The notes under the pieces were generated by a model. It did not search any database and had not been told where the DNA came from. It was given only the letters and a program-made list of their open reading frames with translations. From JAEXOD01 sp964652025 (GTDB taxonomy: Bacteria; Bacteroidota; Ignavibacteria; Ignavibacteriales; Melioribacteraceae), in NCBI GenBank assembly GCA_964652025.1, contig CAZYZX010000002.1, positions 1-64,000 on the forward strand: 64,000 nucleotides of DNA, read 5' to 3'. The translations under genes and the position numbers were made by a program. This document shows positions 53,154-63,014 of this stretch, in pieces; positions within the stretch are counted from its first letter, which is position 1; each line of letters begins with the position of its first letter.

Positions 53154-56096
53154 TTATTTAATTACAGCAATCTTAATAATTTTAACCGCACTATTACCAA
53201 ATTCACCTTTTGCTTCTATTCTTGCTAAATATACTCCACTTTGAATATTTGAAACATTCCACTCAACTTCATTATCATTTCCACCAATTGCACTTGCATT
53301 TAATTCATCTACTAAAGCACCAGCTAAATCAAAAATCTTAATGTTGATATTGGAATTTTCTTTTACATAATATCTAATAAAGGTTGAAGTTCCATAAACT
53401 GGGTTGGGCCAATTGTAAGCTCTTTCTTCTGGAAAATATTGAGAAATTACATCATTTGTTTTATTCTCAATCATCATACAATCGTTATTATCCCTACCAA
53501 AATATCCAACATAATCTAATCTTAAGTTAGTTTGATTAGGATAAATATTAATAGTATATAGCTTATCGCTTGAATTAAGTTCTAATACATAACTTTTTAC
53601 TGAAGTTAGATTATTTACGTATAGTCTTGGTAATCCTTCAATTTTTCTTCCAACTGAAAGCGGAAAATTATAAAGCATCTGTTTTTTTTCAGTAGAATAT
53701 AAATAAATTAATCCATCCTCATCAAAAAACATTAAATCACTATATGTATCATTATCAAAATCTGCTGCAAAAACATAATTTTCTAATTTTGTATTATAAT
53801 TAAACTCTAATGGGAAACCATCAACTACAGAACCACTAATATTATAAGCCCAAACTTGGTTTTGTGATGTGTATACTATTTGATAATAATTGTTATTTGA
53901 TAGTTGTATTAAACTAAAATTATCTATTATAAATTTGCTATTAGCTTTAAATTTATTTTCTAAATTACCATCTTTAAATATATAAAATGTGTTATCAAAT
54001 GTTAAAGCAACTGTATAATTAGAATATGTATTGTTAAATTGTAAAAATTTATAAAAGGTGCTTAAATGTGAGTCAGGCAATGTAAAAGTTTTATTATTAA
54101 TTATTATTTTATTTTCTAACATTACGGTATTACCGTTACTATTAACTTGTTTTATCTTACCATTAGTAATATTATTTACACCAACAAGCCAATTGCTACC
54201 ATTTTTTAATAGTCTATATATTTTACCACTTTCAGAACCAATAACAATTACGCTATCATTAATAACTGGTGAAGAATATATATTTTCTGATAAATCAATA
54301 ACTTGTAAATTATTTGTATTTACGTCAAAAATATTTACCTTGTTTCCATAACATCCAACTAAATAATTATTGAAATAAGCTGGTATTATTATATCTGCAT
54401 TAAATAATTGGCTTAATAACGTTTTATTAAGACCATCAAATTTATATAAGTTTTTATCATTAACAATATAGTAAGCGTTATTATTGTTATATGTATAAGT
54501 ATTGTCCCTTAAATTAATAAATTGATAATTTAAAGATATATTTTCTGAACCTAAAGTTATTTTAAGCTGCATTTTATTTGCATTTTCAGAAAAATCGGAA
54601 ATAGTAACTAAACTATTAGCACCAGAGTAAGAACGGCTATCAGGTTTAGTATCATAACCAAAACGATTTTTATATAATTTAGCTTTATTACCTAAAAACC
54701 AAAAATCATTCTCTTCTCCCTCACCCACTACATTATCACCAAAAATTGTAGTAAATTGCTCTCCAATATCTTGAATACCATCAGCTTCTTCTACGTCTAC
54801 ACCTCTATGAAATTTATCTGTATTAATCTTGTTTTCTTCCATTTTTGCATTAATTACAGATTCATCAATATGCCATATAACTATTCCATTACCTGGTAAA
54901 GCCCAATCATATTCGTCAACATCCACAATAACACCATATACAGAATCTACCACAGCATTATTAAACCCTGTTGTATCTTTAACAAAAGTTTTTGTAACAT
55001 AATTGCCATTATCATAAATAGTTAAAGTTATACCATTTTTATTAACGTCTTTCTGCCTATTTTCAATTAAAAAATATTCATCGGTGTTAATAGGTACTTT
55101 AGCAATTTTAATATCAAATATTTGAGCAGCTAAACCTGCTGTTATTACCACATTATGAATTCCAGAATTGCTAATAGTAGCAGGAGTTTCCCAACCTAAA
55201 TAAATTTTTTCCCAAGCACTAGGTTCCGGTGGAAAAAGACCCCCGTAAGCAAAAATTGCTTGACCATCCATTAATCCAAAACGCCCAATTGCACTTAAAC
55301 CTGTATTAGTATCAAAAAGATCTGGCAAACCTAAGTAACTTGCAATGCTAGAAACAATTAAACCATTTATAGATAACTCTAATAACACATCACCTGTTAA
55401 GCTAGATATTTCCCGGCTTTCTGTTTCAGGCAAAATCATAGTATTAGTTATAAATGAATTTGGTGTAGGAAATCCATTAAAATCTGCACCATATATTTTT
55501 TTTAGCTGATTTTGACTTAAATAAACAGAGGGCAAATCTCTTTCATTACCTAAACTACCGGGTAAATTTATATCTCGTCCAACACCAGCATGAAAAATCG
55601 TAAATAAATTATATGCAGAAAAATCTAAATTTGGGTTTTGTTCAACAACTTTTTGCCACACTTCTTTACTAAAATCTGCTAATGAAGTAAAATCAGTAGA
55701 TTTAGGCAACGGAGAGTAATCCCGCATTTTTTTGGAAACTTTAATAACATTTGGCAAAACTTCATAATTTACAAATACCTTGCCATTAGATACTTTTTGA
55801 TAATAATTTTTTGCAAAAAGTAAATGGTTTTCAAAATAAGCTTTATCATGTGGCAGAGGGTCAATAATAGAATTACCATAATTTTTTTTATAAATTGAAC
55901 CAAATGTACCGTTTCCAAATGTTGCCCCATCAGTATCTTCCATAAATTCTACCATTACAGCAAGTATGTTAATATTATTAGAAGCTACTGTTGTGGTTCC
56001 TTTACTAATATAACTTATATTAGCCGTGTTTTTCTGTGCAAAAATATTACACAGAAAAACAAAACTTAAAACCCAAATTAAAAATAGATTTTTCAT
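53154..56096 (-). CDS. M6 peptidase-like protein with T9SS sorting domain; metal site lost
   Basis: This 980-residue protein has a signal peptide (about 1-20) and an M6 (immune-inhibitor-A-like) N-terminal half with DFTSLADF, LGLPDLFDTNTGLSAIG and GLMDG. At the place where active enzymes read HEFGHxLGLPD, this one reads SSIASYLGLPD: S249, S250 and S253 replace the two zinc histidines and the catalytic glutamate. A propeller-like region follows (about 520-860). The C-terminal ~85 residues (NWPNPVYGTSTFIRYYV to ARIEAKGEFG) are a type A sorting domain for type IX secretion. It is encoded 4 nt after porV, so it is a likely surface cargo. Confidence 0.85.
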   Translation of the reverse strand: MKNLFLIWVLSFVFLCNIFAQKNTANISYISKGTTTVASNNINILAVMVEFMEDTDGATFGNGTFGSIYKKNYGNSIIDPLPHDKAYFENHLLFAKNYYQKVSNGKVFVNYEVLPNVIKVSKKMRDYSPLPKSTDFTSLADFSKEVWQKVVEQNPNLDFSAYNLFTIFHAGVGRDINLPGSLGNERDLPSVYLSQNQLKKIYGADFNGFPTPNSFITNTMILPETESREISSLTGDVLLELSINGLIVSSIASYLGLPDLFDTNTGLSAIGRFGLMDGQAIFAYGGLFPPEPSAWEKIYLGWETPATISNSGIHNVVITAGLAAQIFDIKIAKVPINTDEYFLIENRQKDVNKNGITLTIYDNGNYVTKTFVKDTTGFNNAVVDSVYGVIVDVDEYDWALPGNGIVIWHIDESVINAKMEENKINTDKFHRGVDVEEADGIQDIGEQFTTIFGDNVVGEGEENDFWFLGNKAKLYKNRFGYDTKPDSRSYSGANSLVTISDFSENANKMQLKITLGSENISLNYQFINLRDNTYTYNNNNAYYIVNDKNLYKFDGLNKTLLSQLFNADIIIPAYFNNYLVGCYGNKVNIFDVNTNNLQVIDLSENIYSSPVINDSVIVIGSESGKIYRLLKNGSNWLVGVNNITNGKIKQVNSNGNTVMLENKIIINNKTFTLPDSHLSTFYKFLQFNNTYSNYTVALTFDNTFYIFKDGNLENKFKANSKFIIDNFSLIQLSNNNYYQIVYTSQNQVWAYNISGSVVDGFPLEFNYNTKLENYVFAADFDNDTYSDLMFFDEDGLIYLYSTEKKQMLYNFPLSVGRKIEGLPRLYVNNLTSVKSYVLELNSSDKLYTINIYPNQTNLRLDYVGYFGRDNNDCMMIENKTNDVISQYFPEERAYNWPNPVYGTSTFIRYYVKENSNINIKIFDLAGALVDELNASAIGGNDNEVEWNVSNIQSGVYLARIEAKGEFGNSAVKIIKIAVIK

Positions 56097-56100
56097 TTAA

Positions 56101-57258
56101 TTAAATTCCTCTTGGAAAACCTGATACTTTTTGAGGCGTAGCACCCCAGCCAATAATTAATGAAAAGCGTAATGTTTCTGCTAATGGATGGTTTTCATCC
56201 CCACCAACTAAAGATGTGGTTAAGTAACTAAAATCAAATCCGTACATATCGTATTTTATACCAGCACCAAAAGTTGCAAATTTTCTATTACCATAAGATG
56301 GGTCTTCATAAAATAATCCTGCGCGAAGTGCAAACATAAACTCTTCAGGAACACCATACCAATATTCAATCCCCATAGATGTTACAATATCACGTATTTC
56401 GTTTTTAAATGGTTCGTCTGCCCATGCAGTAAAAATTGTTGTGTAAAAGTTCTTTCTAGCTTTTCCAGTATCCGCACGGTCAACAAGTAATTTGCTAAAA
56501 TCTAAAGTGTAAGTTAATGAATTATAATCATCTTCATAAAGCCTAGCTGCAATACCTAATCTAAAATTAGTAGGTATTGGGTCAGCTTGTTCTTGGTCTA
56601 TATAATAAATCTTAGGACCCATATTAGATAAATTCATACCTATGCTTAAACGATTATCAAAATCACCGATTAAAGGCAAATATAGCTTCTCTGGACGCCA
56701 CATAGCAGCAATATCAAAACTTACAGATGTAGCAACACCACTACCTTGTTCTTGTTCAGTAGGCTTATCAGATAGTTTACTGTGAATAAGTCTAAAATTA
56801 AAACCTAATCCCCAGTCGTTACTAACTTTTGTAGCATAACCTAATGTTAATGCTGCGTCAAACGACCTAAATGTACCAATAATATCAGACGAGCTGGAAT
56901 TTGTACGAGCAAACTCGCCAAAGTTCATATATGTAATACTTGCTGATACAGAGCCATCTAATTCTTCAATATATTGCCTATAAGTTAAGTAGTCGTAAAA
57001 TAAATCTAATTTAAATTGTGGAAGCCAATTACTATGTGTAATACTCACTTCAGATCCGGTTAAAAAAGCTAACCCAGCAGGGTTCCAAAAAATAGCTGCA
57101 CCATTGTCGGCTAATCCAGCTCCAGATTCTCCTAATCCGCCTGCTCTTGAATCAGGTGCTAAAAGCAAAAACGGTACTGCCGTTTCTCCTTGTGCGTTCA
57201 AATTATTTAATCCAACTGTCATTATTCCCAAAACAAGAAGCAAAAGTGTTTTTTTCAT
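56101..57258 (-). CDS. porV: PorV/PorQ-family outer-membrane protein of type IX secretion
   Basis: This 385-residue FadL-like barrel has a signal peptide (about 1-23) and the family opening LLLAPDSRAGGLGESGAGLADNGAAIFWNPAGLAFL in pieces. It has regular amphipathic strands and the late GIKYDMYGFDFSYL. PorV binds the C-terminal signals of secreted cargo and delivers them to the PorU sortase. It is directly between porU (22 nt) and a gene for a CTD-bearing cargo (4 nt), which fits PorV better than PorQ. A strong Shine-Dalgarno (CGGAGG, 57265-57270) precedes the start by 6 nt. Confidence 0.88.
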   Translation of the reverse strand: MKKTLLLLVLGIMTVGLNNLNAQGETAVPFLLLAPDSRAGGLGESGAGLADNGAAIFWNPAGLAFLTGSEVSITHSNWLPQFKLDLFYDYLTYRQYIEELDGSVSASITYMNFGEFARTNSSSSDIIGTFRSFDAALTLGYATKVSNDWGLGFNFRLIHSKLSDKPTEQEQGSGVATSVSFDIAAMWRPEKLYLPLIGDFDNRLSIGMNLSNMGPKIYYIDQEQADPIPTNFRLGIAARLYEDDYNSLTYTLDFSKLLVDRADTGKARKNFYTTIFTAWADEPFKNEIRDIVTSMGIEYWYGVPEEFMFALRAGLFYEDPSYGNRKFATFGAGIKYDMYGFDFSYLTTSLVGGDENHPLAETLRFSLIIGWGATPQKVSGFPRGI

Positions 57259-57264
57259 TGTGTT

Positions 57265-57270
57265 CCTCCG
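57265..57270 (-). promoter_or_regulatory. Strong Shine-Dalgarno for porV
   Basis: CGGAGG on the minus strand lies 6 nt before the porV ATG. It is notable because classical Bacteroidia seldom use such sites, so it is a hint about lineage and about strong porV expression. Confidence 0.7.
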
Positions 57271-57280
57271 TTAATAAAAC

Positions 57281-60200
57281 TTATTTTATTATTGCTAATT
57301 TCCCTAATATACTTTTTTTAAATCTACCATCTATTGTTTCTATTATTGCTTTATATAAATACGTTCCATTAGCTAATTTATTGTTATCTTCATCTCTTCC
57401 ATTCCAATTTATTTTAACAAACCTTTCATTAATCATTTTTTCTTCTATTTCCTTAACTAACCTTCCAGCAATTGTATATATTTTTAATCTTACATTAATC
57501 GCTTCCGATAAATTATGTTGAAAAGTAAAAGTTGTATTTTCTATAAATGGATTGGGATAATTTACTAAATCCGTTATTATTAAATCATTTCCACTTACCA
57601 CAGTAAAATATGCGGTTTGCTCATTAAAGTTATTAAAAACATCCCAAGCCTTAATCTTAATATTAAAATCCCCTTCACTTAAATTGGTAAATCTATACTT
57701 AATTAAACCCGATTTGCCACCCGAATCTAAATCACCAACAAAGTAATTGGAAAAGTCAATTTTATTGCTAACTTCATCATTTATTACACCTTCAAGTTTA
57801 TGCCCTATACCAGAGCCCGTAGTGTTAAGACCTGTTTCATCGTATAATTTTACAAGTAATAAAAAGTCTGGTTTAATTAATTTCGCATTATCATAACCTA
57901 TTTCATCAGCAAATATTTCAATTTCTGGACCCTTTTTGTCATCAACTGTTGTTGTATCCGTACCATTAATTTTTATATTCTTGCTAAATCCCACAGCATC
58001 AATATTTTCATTAAATAAATAAACAACAATTTTACCATTTTTGTTTTCATAAGAAATATCTTTAGGAACAATAAAATCTGTAGAAAAAAGTCCATCTTTA
58101 ACCGATATTCTACCCCTAAAAATAACTCCTCCCTGTAAAGTCATATTATATTGTATATCACTTAAATAAAGTGATTTTTCACTATCATAAACCGTTAAAA
58201 TTCCTTCTCCATTAAAATTACTTATTACATTGCCAAGTGTATCTTTAATAGAACCTACTATTTTCCCTTTTCCTAATGCCTTTAATTCTGTTATATAAAT
58301 TGAAGGTTGTCCATTTATAGAATCAATTTTTACGTTATTAGGTGCATTTGCAAGTCTTAAATAAGGATCACAAAATAGATGAAACTTTTCATCATTTGCT
58401 TGATATCTAATTTGCTTAGTTTGCCAATAAGCTCTTCCAATTGTATTACCTAAGCCTTTATAAGTGGTAAATAAATAACTATAAAATAAATTGTTTAATG
58501 CAGCATTTTCTCCAGAAACAACAGGACGCACTGCTGAAAATCCACCAATCATTCCAGCATTTTCCATAAAAATCATTTCTTCAGTAGCACTTGCTGTTAC
58601 AGGATCATCAAACTTTCCAAAATCACATGTTGCAGCCGTTAAGAAAAACTGTTTATCATTTTTAAAGAGCGGGATTGTTGAGGTTCTTTCAAAAACATAT
58701 TCGTGAGCCCAAACATCGGGATTTCCGTGCCCAATATAGTTTAATATCAAAGTACCATTATTTACCGCATTTACAATTGCTTGTGTAACAGCTGGTTTAC
58801 GTCTTCCTAATCCAGTTATTATTGTTGGATAGGCAGATAAATAAATTTTATTTAAATCAAAATAACTTGGGATATAATCTTTTGCTAAACGTTCAGATTG
58901 AGATGTATGTATACTACCATCATTACCAGTTGAAGTTAATCCATCATCTGCTACTAAAGTAATTAAATTTTTCCACAAACTTTTTTCATTTTCTGTTTCA
59001 TATTTAATAACTTTATTTAATATAAGCTCTCCTTGTGCAATACTTCTAATTGGCAAACGACCTATTGCAACATCTACTTTTAAGTCTGAAACTCCACCAA
59101 CAATTCTACCATAATAATCATCAGTAGGATACGAGAAAACTTCGTTTAATGATGATTCTGTTTGATATGTTGGAACATAATTAGAATTATAATTTTCCAA
59201 ATTTAAATAGTCATAATCACCATCACCTAATAATAAAACATAAAATGGTGGTATTTGCCAATTATCATAAGCATATTTTATATAGTCCCTTATAGCGCTT
59301 GGGTCTAACATACCACTATTTAATTGTGTAAATATATCTTCTACATAAACTAATTTACCAGATATTGGATATGGGGCGCTATATTTTCGATAATTCAAAT
59401 ATTTTTCCGCTATAGAACTAAATTTTTTAGTTGTTATTAGTAAAAATTCTCCACCAGTTAAATCACCCAAAATATCGCCATTTTCTACGCTTTGATATTT
59501 GCTAACAGTTTTAAATTTATTTGAACATAATGCTAAATATTTAGAAACTTTACCAGCAGTTTCATTATTATTAAACATTAATTCGCCTGCGCTAGTATAT
59601 ATATTCAGCTTTTTAACATTAGCAAAATCTGTAACATCAAATGCAAGTATATCGCTATTTGTAAAGTTAGATACTCGATAATTAATAGTTGCGCTTGTAT
59701 CTTTAGAAAAGAAAATTATTTCATCATTTGCAGATTTTAGATATTTATTAAACTCAACTTCAATAAAATCTAAGTAAGCTTTATGTGAAGCACTAGTAAT
59801 CCCAAAATTAAGATTTAGTCTACTTCTATTTTCTTCTACATTGCCATTATAAGTTGCACTAATATAATGCAATTCACCATCGGAATACCACCCTGTAGCA
59901 CCCCGTAAATTATTGTTATAAATTAATGTGTTAGTTTCTGTAAGTTTAAAATTAACACTATTTAATGAAAAATTTACTAATTGTAATTTATAATTTATAG
60001 GTGAATTTTCTACTTTATTTACTAAACTGAATAAATATGTTTTAGCAGGAGAAGCTGAATTAAATTCATCTCCAAACGACATTCTACCAGATTTTAATAA
60101 ATTAACTTTGTCATCTTCTAAAAATTCATAAGCTTTAGTTGTTGTTTGTTGATAAGTGCCGTTTGAATTAGCAACTCCACTAATTTGCATTCTTTTACCA

Positions 60201-61195
60201 TTGGTGCCATCAACAGTTATAAAATAATAATTACTTTTAGCATAATAACTGCGATTTCTTACAATTTTTTTATTTACAGGTGAATACTCCCAAAAATTGA
60301 TACCTCTGCCATAAAACAAAACATAATCATCGTTATCAAATTTCCCATCATCTTCCCCAAAAACATAAATAGCATTTTCAACTAAATTATTTGGGCGCGA
60401 TGCATTTGGGTCTTCGGATAACATATATCCACCATTATTAAAAATTTTTATCTTTCGCGGGTCTAAATTATTTACATCAAAACCAAAGTTGGCAAGGGTT
60501 GCTCTATCAATTTTATAAATACCCTCTTCGGTTATTTCCATTTTTACCCATTTACCACTTACTAATGGTGATGATTGCATTGTTTTAGCAATTTTTTTTA
60601 TTGGGTTATTCCAACTTAACGCTTGATTATAATTTAAAACTAAATCAGACAACTTGTCGTCTTTAGCAAAACTTAGCTCCCTTTTAGATGAAAATGTTAC
60701 TGTAAAAATAATTTTATCTATTAAAGTTATTGTTTGAGTATTAAAATCATACGAAATTGGACTAATATTTAAAGTCTGAACTAATAGACCTCTTATGTTT
60801 CCAAAATCCCCAAAAGTAACAATTTCATTTTCTGGAGTGTTACCAAAGTTTGTTATTTCTTTTTTATAATCTTTAAGCGCTATTTCTCCAACAATTTTAT
60901 GAGATGTATAATTTAATATCTGAATAATATTACCATATTCAGCAGGAACAGCTAAATTAATATGTCTTCTCAAAATCAGGTAATTATCATCAATATTATC
61001 TAAATTTGGTAACCCAAACTTAAGTTGAACATCCTTATAAACTTTACCATCTATATAATTATCGAATATATTGTACTCTGGTGTATACTCAATAGTAATT
61101 GAATTTACATCTGAGTGCAATACATTTATATCTGATTGTGCTAAAATTTGGAAAAAAGGAATAAGCACAAAAAGCATTATAGAGAAATTTTTCAT
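57281..61195 (-). CDS. porU: Type IX secretion sortase PorU (C25 gingipain-like peptidase)
   Basis: This 1304-residue protein has a signal peptide (about 1-19). A large N-terminal beta region is followed by the C25 peptidase domain with the catalytic H823 in LNYIGHGNP and C857 in TAATCDFG, so the dyad is intact. An Ig-like region and a C-terminal domain (LKIYTIAGRLVKEIEE, WNGRDEDNNKLANGTYLYKA) complete it. PorU removes sorting domains from cargo and attaches them to lipopolysaccharide at the cell surface, in complex with PorV, which is encoded next. It is the first gene of a long envelope operon. Confidence 0.93.
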   Translation of the reverse strand: MKNFSIMLFVLIPFFQILAQSDINVLHSDVNSITIEYTPEYNIFDNYIDGKVYKDVQLKFGLPNLDNIDDNYLILRRHINLAVPAEYGNIIQILNYTSHKIVGEIALKDYKKEITNFGNTPENEIVTFGDFGNIRGLLVQTLNISPISYDFNTQTITLIDKIIFTVTFSSKRELSFAKDDKLSDLVLNYNQALSWNNPIKKIAKTMQSSPLVSGKWVKMEITEEGIYKIDRATLANFGFDVNNLDPRKIKIFNNGGYMLSEDPNASRPNNLVENAIYVFGEDDGKFDNDDYVLFYGRGINFWEYSPVNKKIVRNRSYYAKSNYYFITVDGTNGKRMQISGVANSNGTYQQTTTKAYEFLEDDKVNLLKSGRMSFGDEFNSASPAKTYLFSLVNKVENSPINYKLQLVNFSLNSVNFKLTETNTLIYNNNLRGATGWYSDGELHYISATYNGNVEENRSRLNLNFGITSASHKAYLDFIEVEFNKYLKSANDEIIFFSKDTSATINYRVSNFTNSDILAFDVTDFANVKKLNIYTSAGELMFNNNETAGKVSKYLALCSNKFKTVSKYQSVENGDILGDLTGGEFLLITTKKFSSIAEKYLNYRKYSAPYPISGKLVYVEDIFTQLNSGMLDPSAIRDYIKYAYDNWQIPPFYVLLLGDGDYDYLNLENYNSNYVPTYQTESSLNEVFSYPTDDYYGRIVGGVSDLKVDVAIGRLPIRSIAQGELILNKVIKYETENEKSLWKNLITLVADDGLTSTGNDGSIHTSQSERLAKDYIPSYFDLNKIYLSAYPTIITGLGRRKPAVTQAIVNAVNNGTLILNYIGHGNPDVWAHEYVFERTSTIPLFKNDKQFFLTAATCDFGKFDDPVTASATEEMIFMENAGMIGGFSAVRPVVSGENAALNNLFYSYLFTTYKGLGNTIGRAYWQTKQIRYQANDEKFHLFCDPYLRLANAPNNVKIDSINGQPSIYITELKALGKGKIVGSIKDTLGNVISNFNGEGILTVYDSEKSLYLSDIQYNMTLQGGVIFRGRISVKDGLFSTDFIVPKDISYENKNGKIVVYLFNENIDAVGFSKNIKINGTDTTTVDDKKGPEIEIFADEIGYDNAKLIKPDFLLLVKLYDETGLNTTGSGIGHKLEGVINDEVSNKIDFSNYFVGDLDSGGKSGLIKYRFTNLSEGDFNIKIKAWDVFNNFNEQTAYFTVVSGNDLIITDLVNYPNPFIENTTFTFQHNLSEAINVRLKIYTIAGRLVKEIEEKMINERFVKINWNGRDEDNNKLANGTYLYKAIIETIDGRFKKSILGKLAIIK

Positions 61196-61471
61196 AAATA
61201 ATTTTTTAATTTTATAACCTAACAGATTATAATTTCCTTATAATTTTATTATTTCGTAAAAATTCTCTATAACTTATTCCTTTTAATTAATGTTACAATT
61301 TAATTAATAAATCTTTAGAATGTCAAGTCAATAAAAACTTTTAATATATATTTATTAATATAAGTGCTAATAATCACTTTAAAAGTTCAAAATCATAAAA
61401 AAATAAGCAATAGAAAATTTTTACTGTATTTTAAAAATAACTTTAAATATAGTAAGAATTTTATTTAAATG
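61196..61471. other. 276-bp intergenic region upstream of porU
   Basis: This is the longest gap between genes in the window that I can see, and it is strongly AT-rich. It must hold the porU promoter. On the minus strand TTGACA (61321-61326) and TTAAAT (61298-61303) are separated by 17 nt, a sigma-70-like spacing, but Bacteroidota rarely use this type and no TAnnTTTG was found. No coding region, RNA or clear terminator is seen. Confidence 0.3.
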
Positions 61472-62035
61472 CTATAACTCTAATAAATTTCTGATATTTT
61501 GCATAGCTTTAATACAAAAATCAATATGCACATCTAAATCAATTCCTAAATCTTCAGCTCCTTTAATAATATCATCTCTGTTTACTTGTTTAGCAAATGC
61601 TTTATCTTTCATCTTTTTTCTAACTGATTTAACATCAACTTCTAATAAGGATTTATTAGGTCTAACTAATGCCACAGCCGTAATAAAACCAGATAACTCG
61701 TCAACTGCAAATAATACTTTCCTTAGAGTTGAATCACGTTTAACTCCCGTTCTATCGCAATGTGAAAGGATTGAATCTGTAAAATTCTGTTCAAATCCCA
61801 AATTTTTAAGAATTTCACCACCTTTTACTGGATGTTCTTCTGCAGTTGGATACATTTCATAATCAAAATCGTGTAAAAGTCCTACATTACCCCAATAATT
61901 CTCATCTTCATTATATTTTTTAGCATATTCACGCATGCATGCTTCTACAGCATAAGCATGTTTTCTTAAACTAACACTTTTTGTATACTCGTGCAATAAG
62001 TTTAAACAATACTCTCTATCAATGTGTTTATCCAT
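61472..62035 (-). CDS. HD-domain phosphohydrolase
   Basis: This 187-residue protein has the HD metal-binding pattern: H37 in RKHAYAVE, HD in LLHDFDYEMYP near 54, a second His in AEEHPVKGG and a late D in FAVDELSG. These proteins hydrolyse nucleotides or phosphate esters, often on signalling or stress nucleotides; the substrate is unknown. An SD-like AGGTGA precedes the start. It follows nth by 11 nt and is likely co-transcribed with it. Confidence 0.8.
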   Translation of the reverse strand: MDKHIDREYCLNLLHEYTKSVSLRKHAYAVEACMREYAKKYNEDENYWGNVGLLHDFDYEMYPTAEEHPVKGGEILKNLGFEQNFTDSILSHCDRTGVKRDSTLRKVLFAVDELSGFITAVALVRPNKSLLEVDVKSVRKKMKDKAFAKQVNRDDIIKGAEDLGIDLDVHIDFCIKAMQNIRNLLEL

Positions 62036-62046
62036 AATTCACCTAC

Positions 62047-62676
62047 TTATTTTCTACTTACACACAATTTATTTATAACACATTCATCACATTTTGGTCT
62101 TCTTGCAATACAAATTTTTCTACCATGTGTAGCCAACCAATGAGATGAATTAATCCAATAATCAATAGGTAATAATTCCTTTAATTTTTCCTCAATTTTA
62201 TCAGGATTATCTGTATTTACAAACCCCAACAAATTACTCAACCTTTTTACGTGAGTATCAACCGCAATAGAAGGAATACCAAAAGCATTACCAGCAACCA
62301 CAGAAGCAGTTTTTCTACCTACACCAGGTAACATTGTTAATTTATCAAAATCATTTGGCACTTCCCCATTATATTTTTCTATTAATTCCTTACAACAATT
62401 TTTAATACTTTTTGCTTTTTGTTTATAAAACCCTGTAGAAAAAATATCTTTCTCAAGCTCGCTAACTTCTGCATTTACGTAATCTTCTGGTTTTTTATAT
62501 TTCTTAAATAAAGTTTTTGTAACAATATTTACTCTTTCATCTGTACATTGTGCAGAAAGTATTGTTGCTATTAAAAGTTCAAATGGAGAAGAATAATCTA
62601 ATGCCGGTTTAACATCCGGATATTCATTCTTCAATATGTCAAAAATTTTTAACGCTTTTTCTTTATCAGTTAGCAT
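62047..62676 (-). CDS. nth: Endonuclease III
   Basis: This 209-residue DNA glycosylase/AP lyase has the helix-hairpin-helix LPGVGRKTASVV with the catalytic lysine K122, the catalytic D140 in AVDTHVKRL, and the iron-sulfur cysteines C189, C196, C199 and C205 (C-x6-C-x2-C-x5-C). It removes oxidised pyrimidines in base excision repair. The length is normal. The start overlaps the ferredoxin gene by 11 nt. Confidence 0.95.
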   Translation of the reverse strand: MLTDKEKALKIFDILKNEYPDVKPALDYSSPFELLIATILSAQCTDERVNIVTKTLFKKYKKPEDYVNAEVSELEKDIFSTGFYKQKAKSIKNCCKELIEKYNGEVPNDFDKLTMLPGVGRKTASVVAGNAFGIPSIAVDTHVKRLSNLLGFVNTDNPDKIEEKLKELLPIDYWINSSHWLATHGRKICIARRPKCDECVINKLCVSRK

Positions 62677-63010
62677 CTTTATTAAACTTTTTATCTTTTA
62701 TTGTTAATCTTTCTACAACTTGATTATTAATTATGTGTTTCTCAATTATTTCGTCTATATCACTTTCTGTAACATGTCCATACCAAACTTGCTCCGGATA
62801 AATTAATACAATTGGTCCATATTCACAAGCATCTAAACAACCACAGCTATTTGGTCTAACTTCTGCAAGTATTCCTTTTACTTTTAATTTTTGTTTAAAG
62901 ATTTGTTTAAAGCCTAAAGATCCCTTTACTGCACAGCTACCTTTTGGATTGCTATCTTCTCTTTTATTTTCACAAATAAATATATGTTTTTCAAATCTTT
63001 TCATATTCAA
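62666..63010 (-). CDS. Thioredoxin-like [2Fe-2S] ferredoxin
   Basis: This 114-residue protein has C13 and C26 in the N-terminal half and C56, C58 and C62 in NSCGCLDACEYGP, the pattern of thioredoxin-fold [2Fe-2S] ferredoxins such as the clostridial type. The late IYPEQVWYGHV segment is also typical of the family. It probably carries electrons in the cytoplasm. It overlaps nth, itself an iron-sulfur enzyme, by 11 nt and is 4 nt downstream of the GT9 gene; a direct link to Nth is not established. Confidence 0.85.
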   Translation of the reverse strand: MNMKRFEKHIFICENKREDSNPKGSCAVKGSLGFKQIFKQKLKVKGILAEVRPNSCGCLDACEYGPIVLIYPEQVWYGHVTESDIDEIIEKHIINNQVVERLTIKDKKFNKDAN

Positions 63011-63014
63011 ATAA

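Noticed and set aside
56469..56482. 14-base match to 17717-17730 (both contain TATCCGCACGGT)
   Set aside because: Both lie in coding sequence and spell the same residues (RADT) in the same frame, and only the first is part of an inverted repeat; a chance codon match is the simplest explanation.
61298..61326. TTGACA-N17-TTAAAT upstream of porU as a sigma-70 promoter
   Set aside because: The elements fit E. coli rules, but the tRNA promoters here follow the Bacteroidota TAnnTTTG type; kept only as a weak note on the intergenic region.
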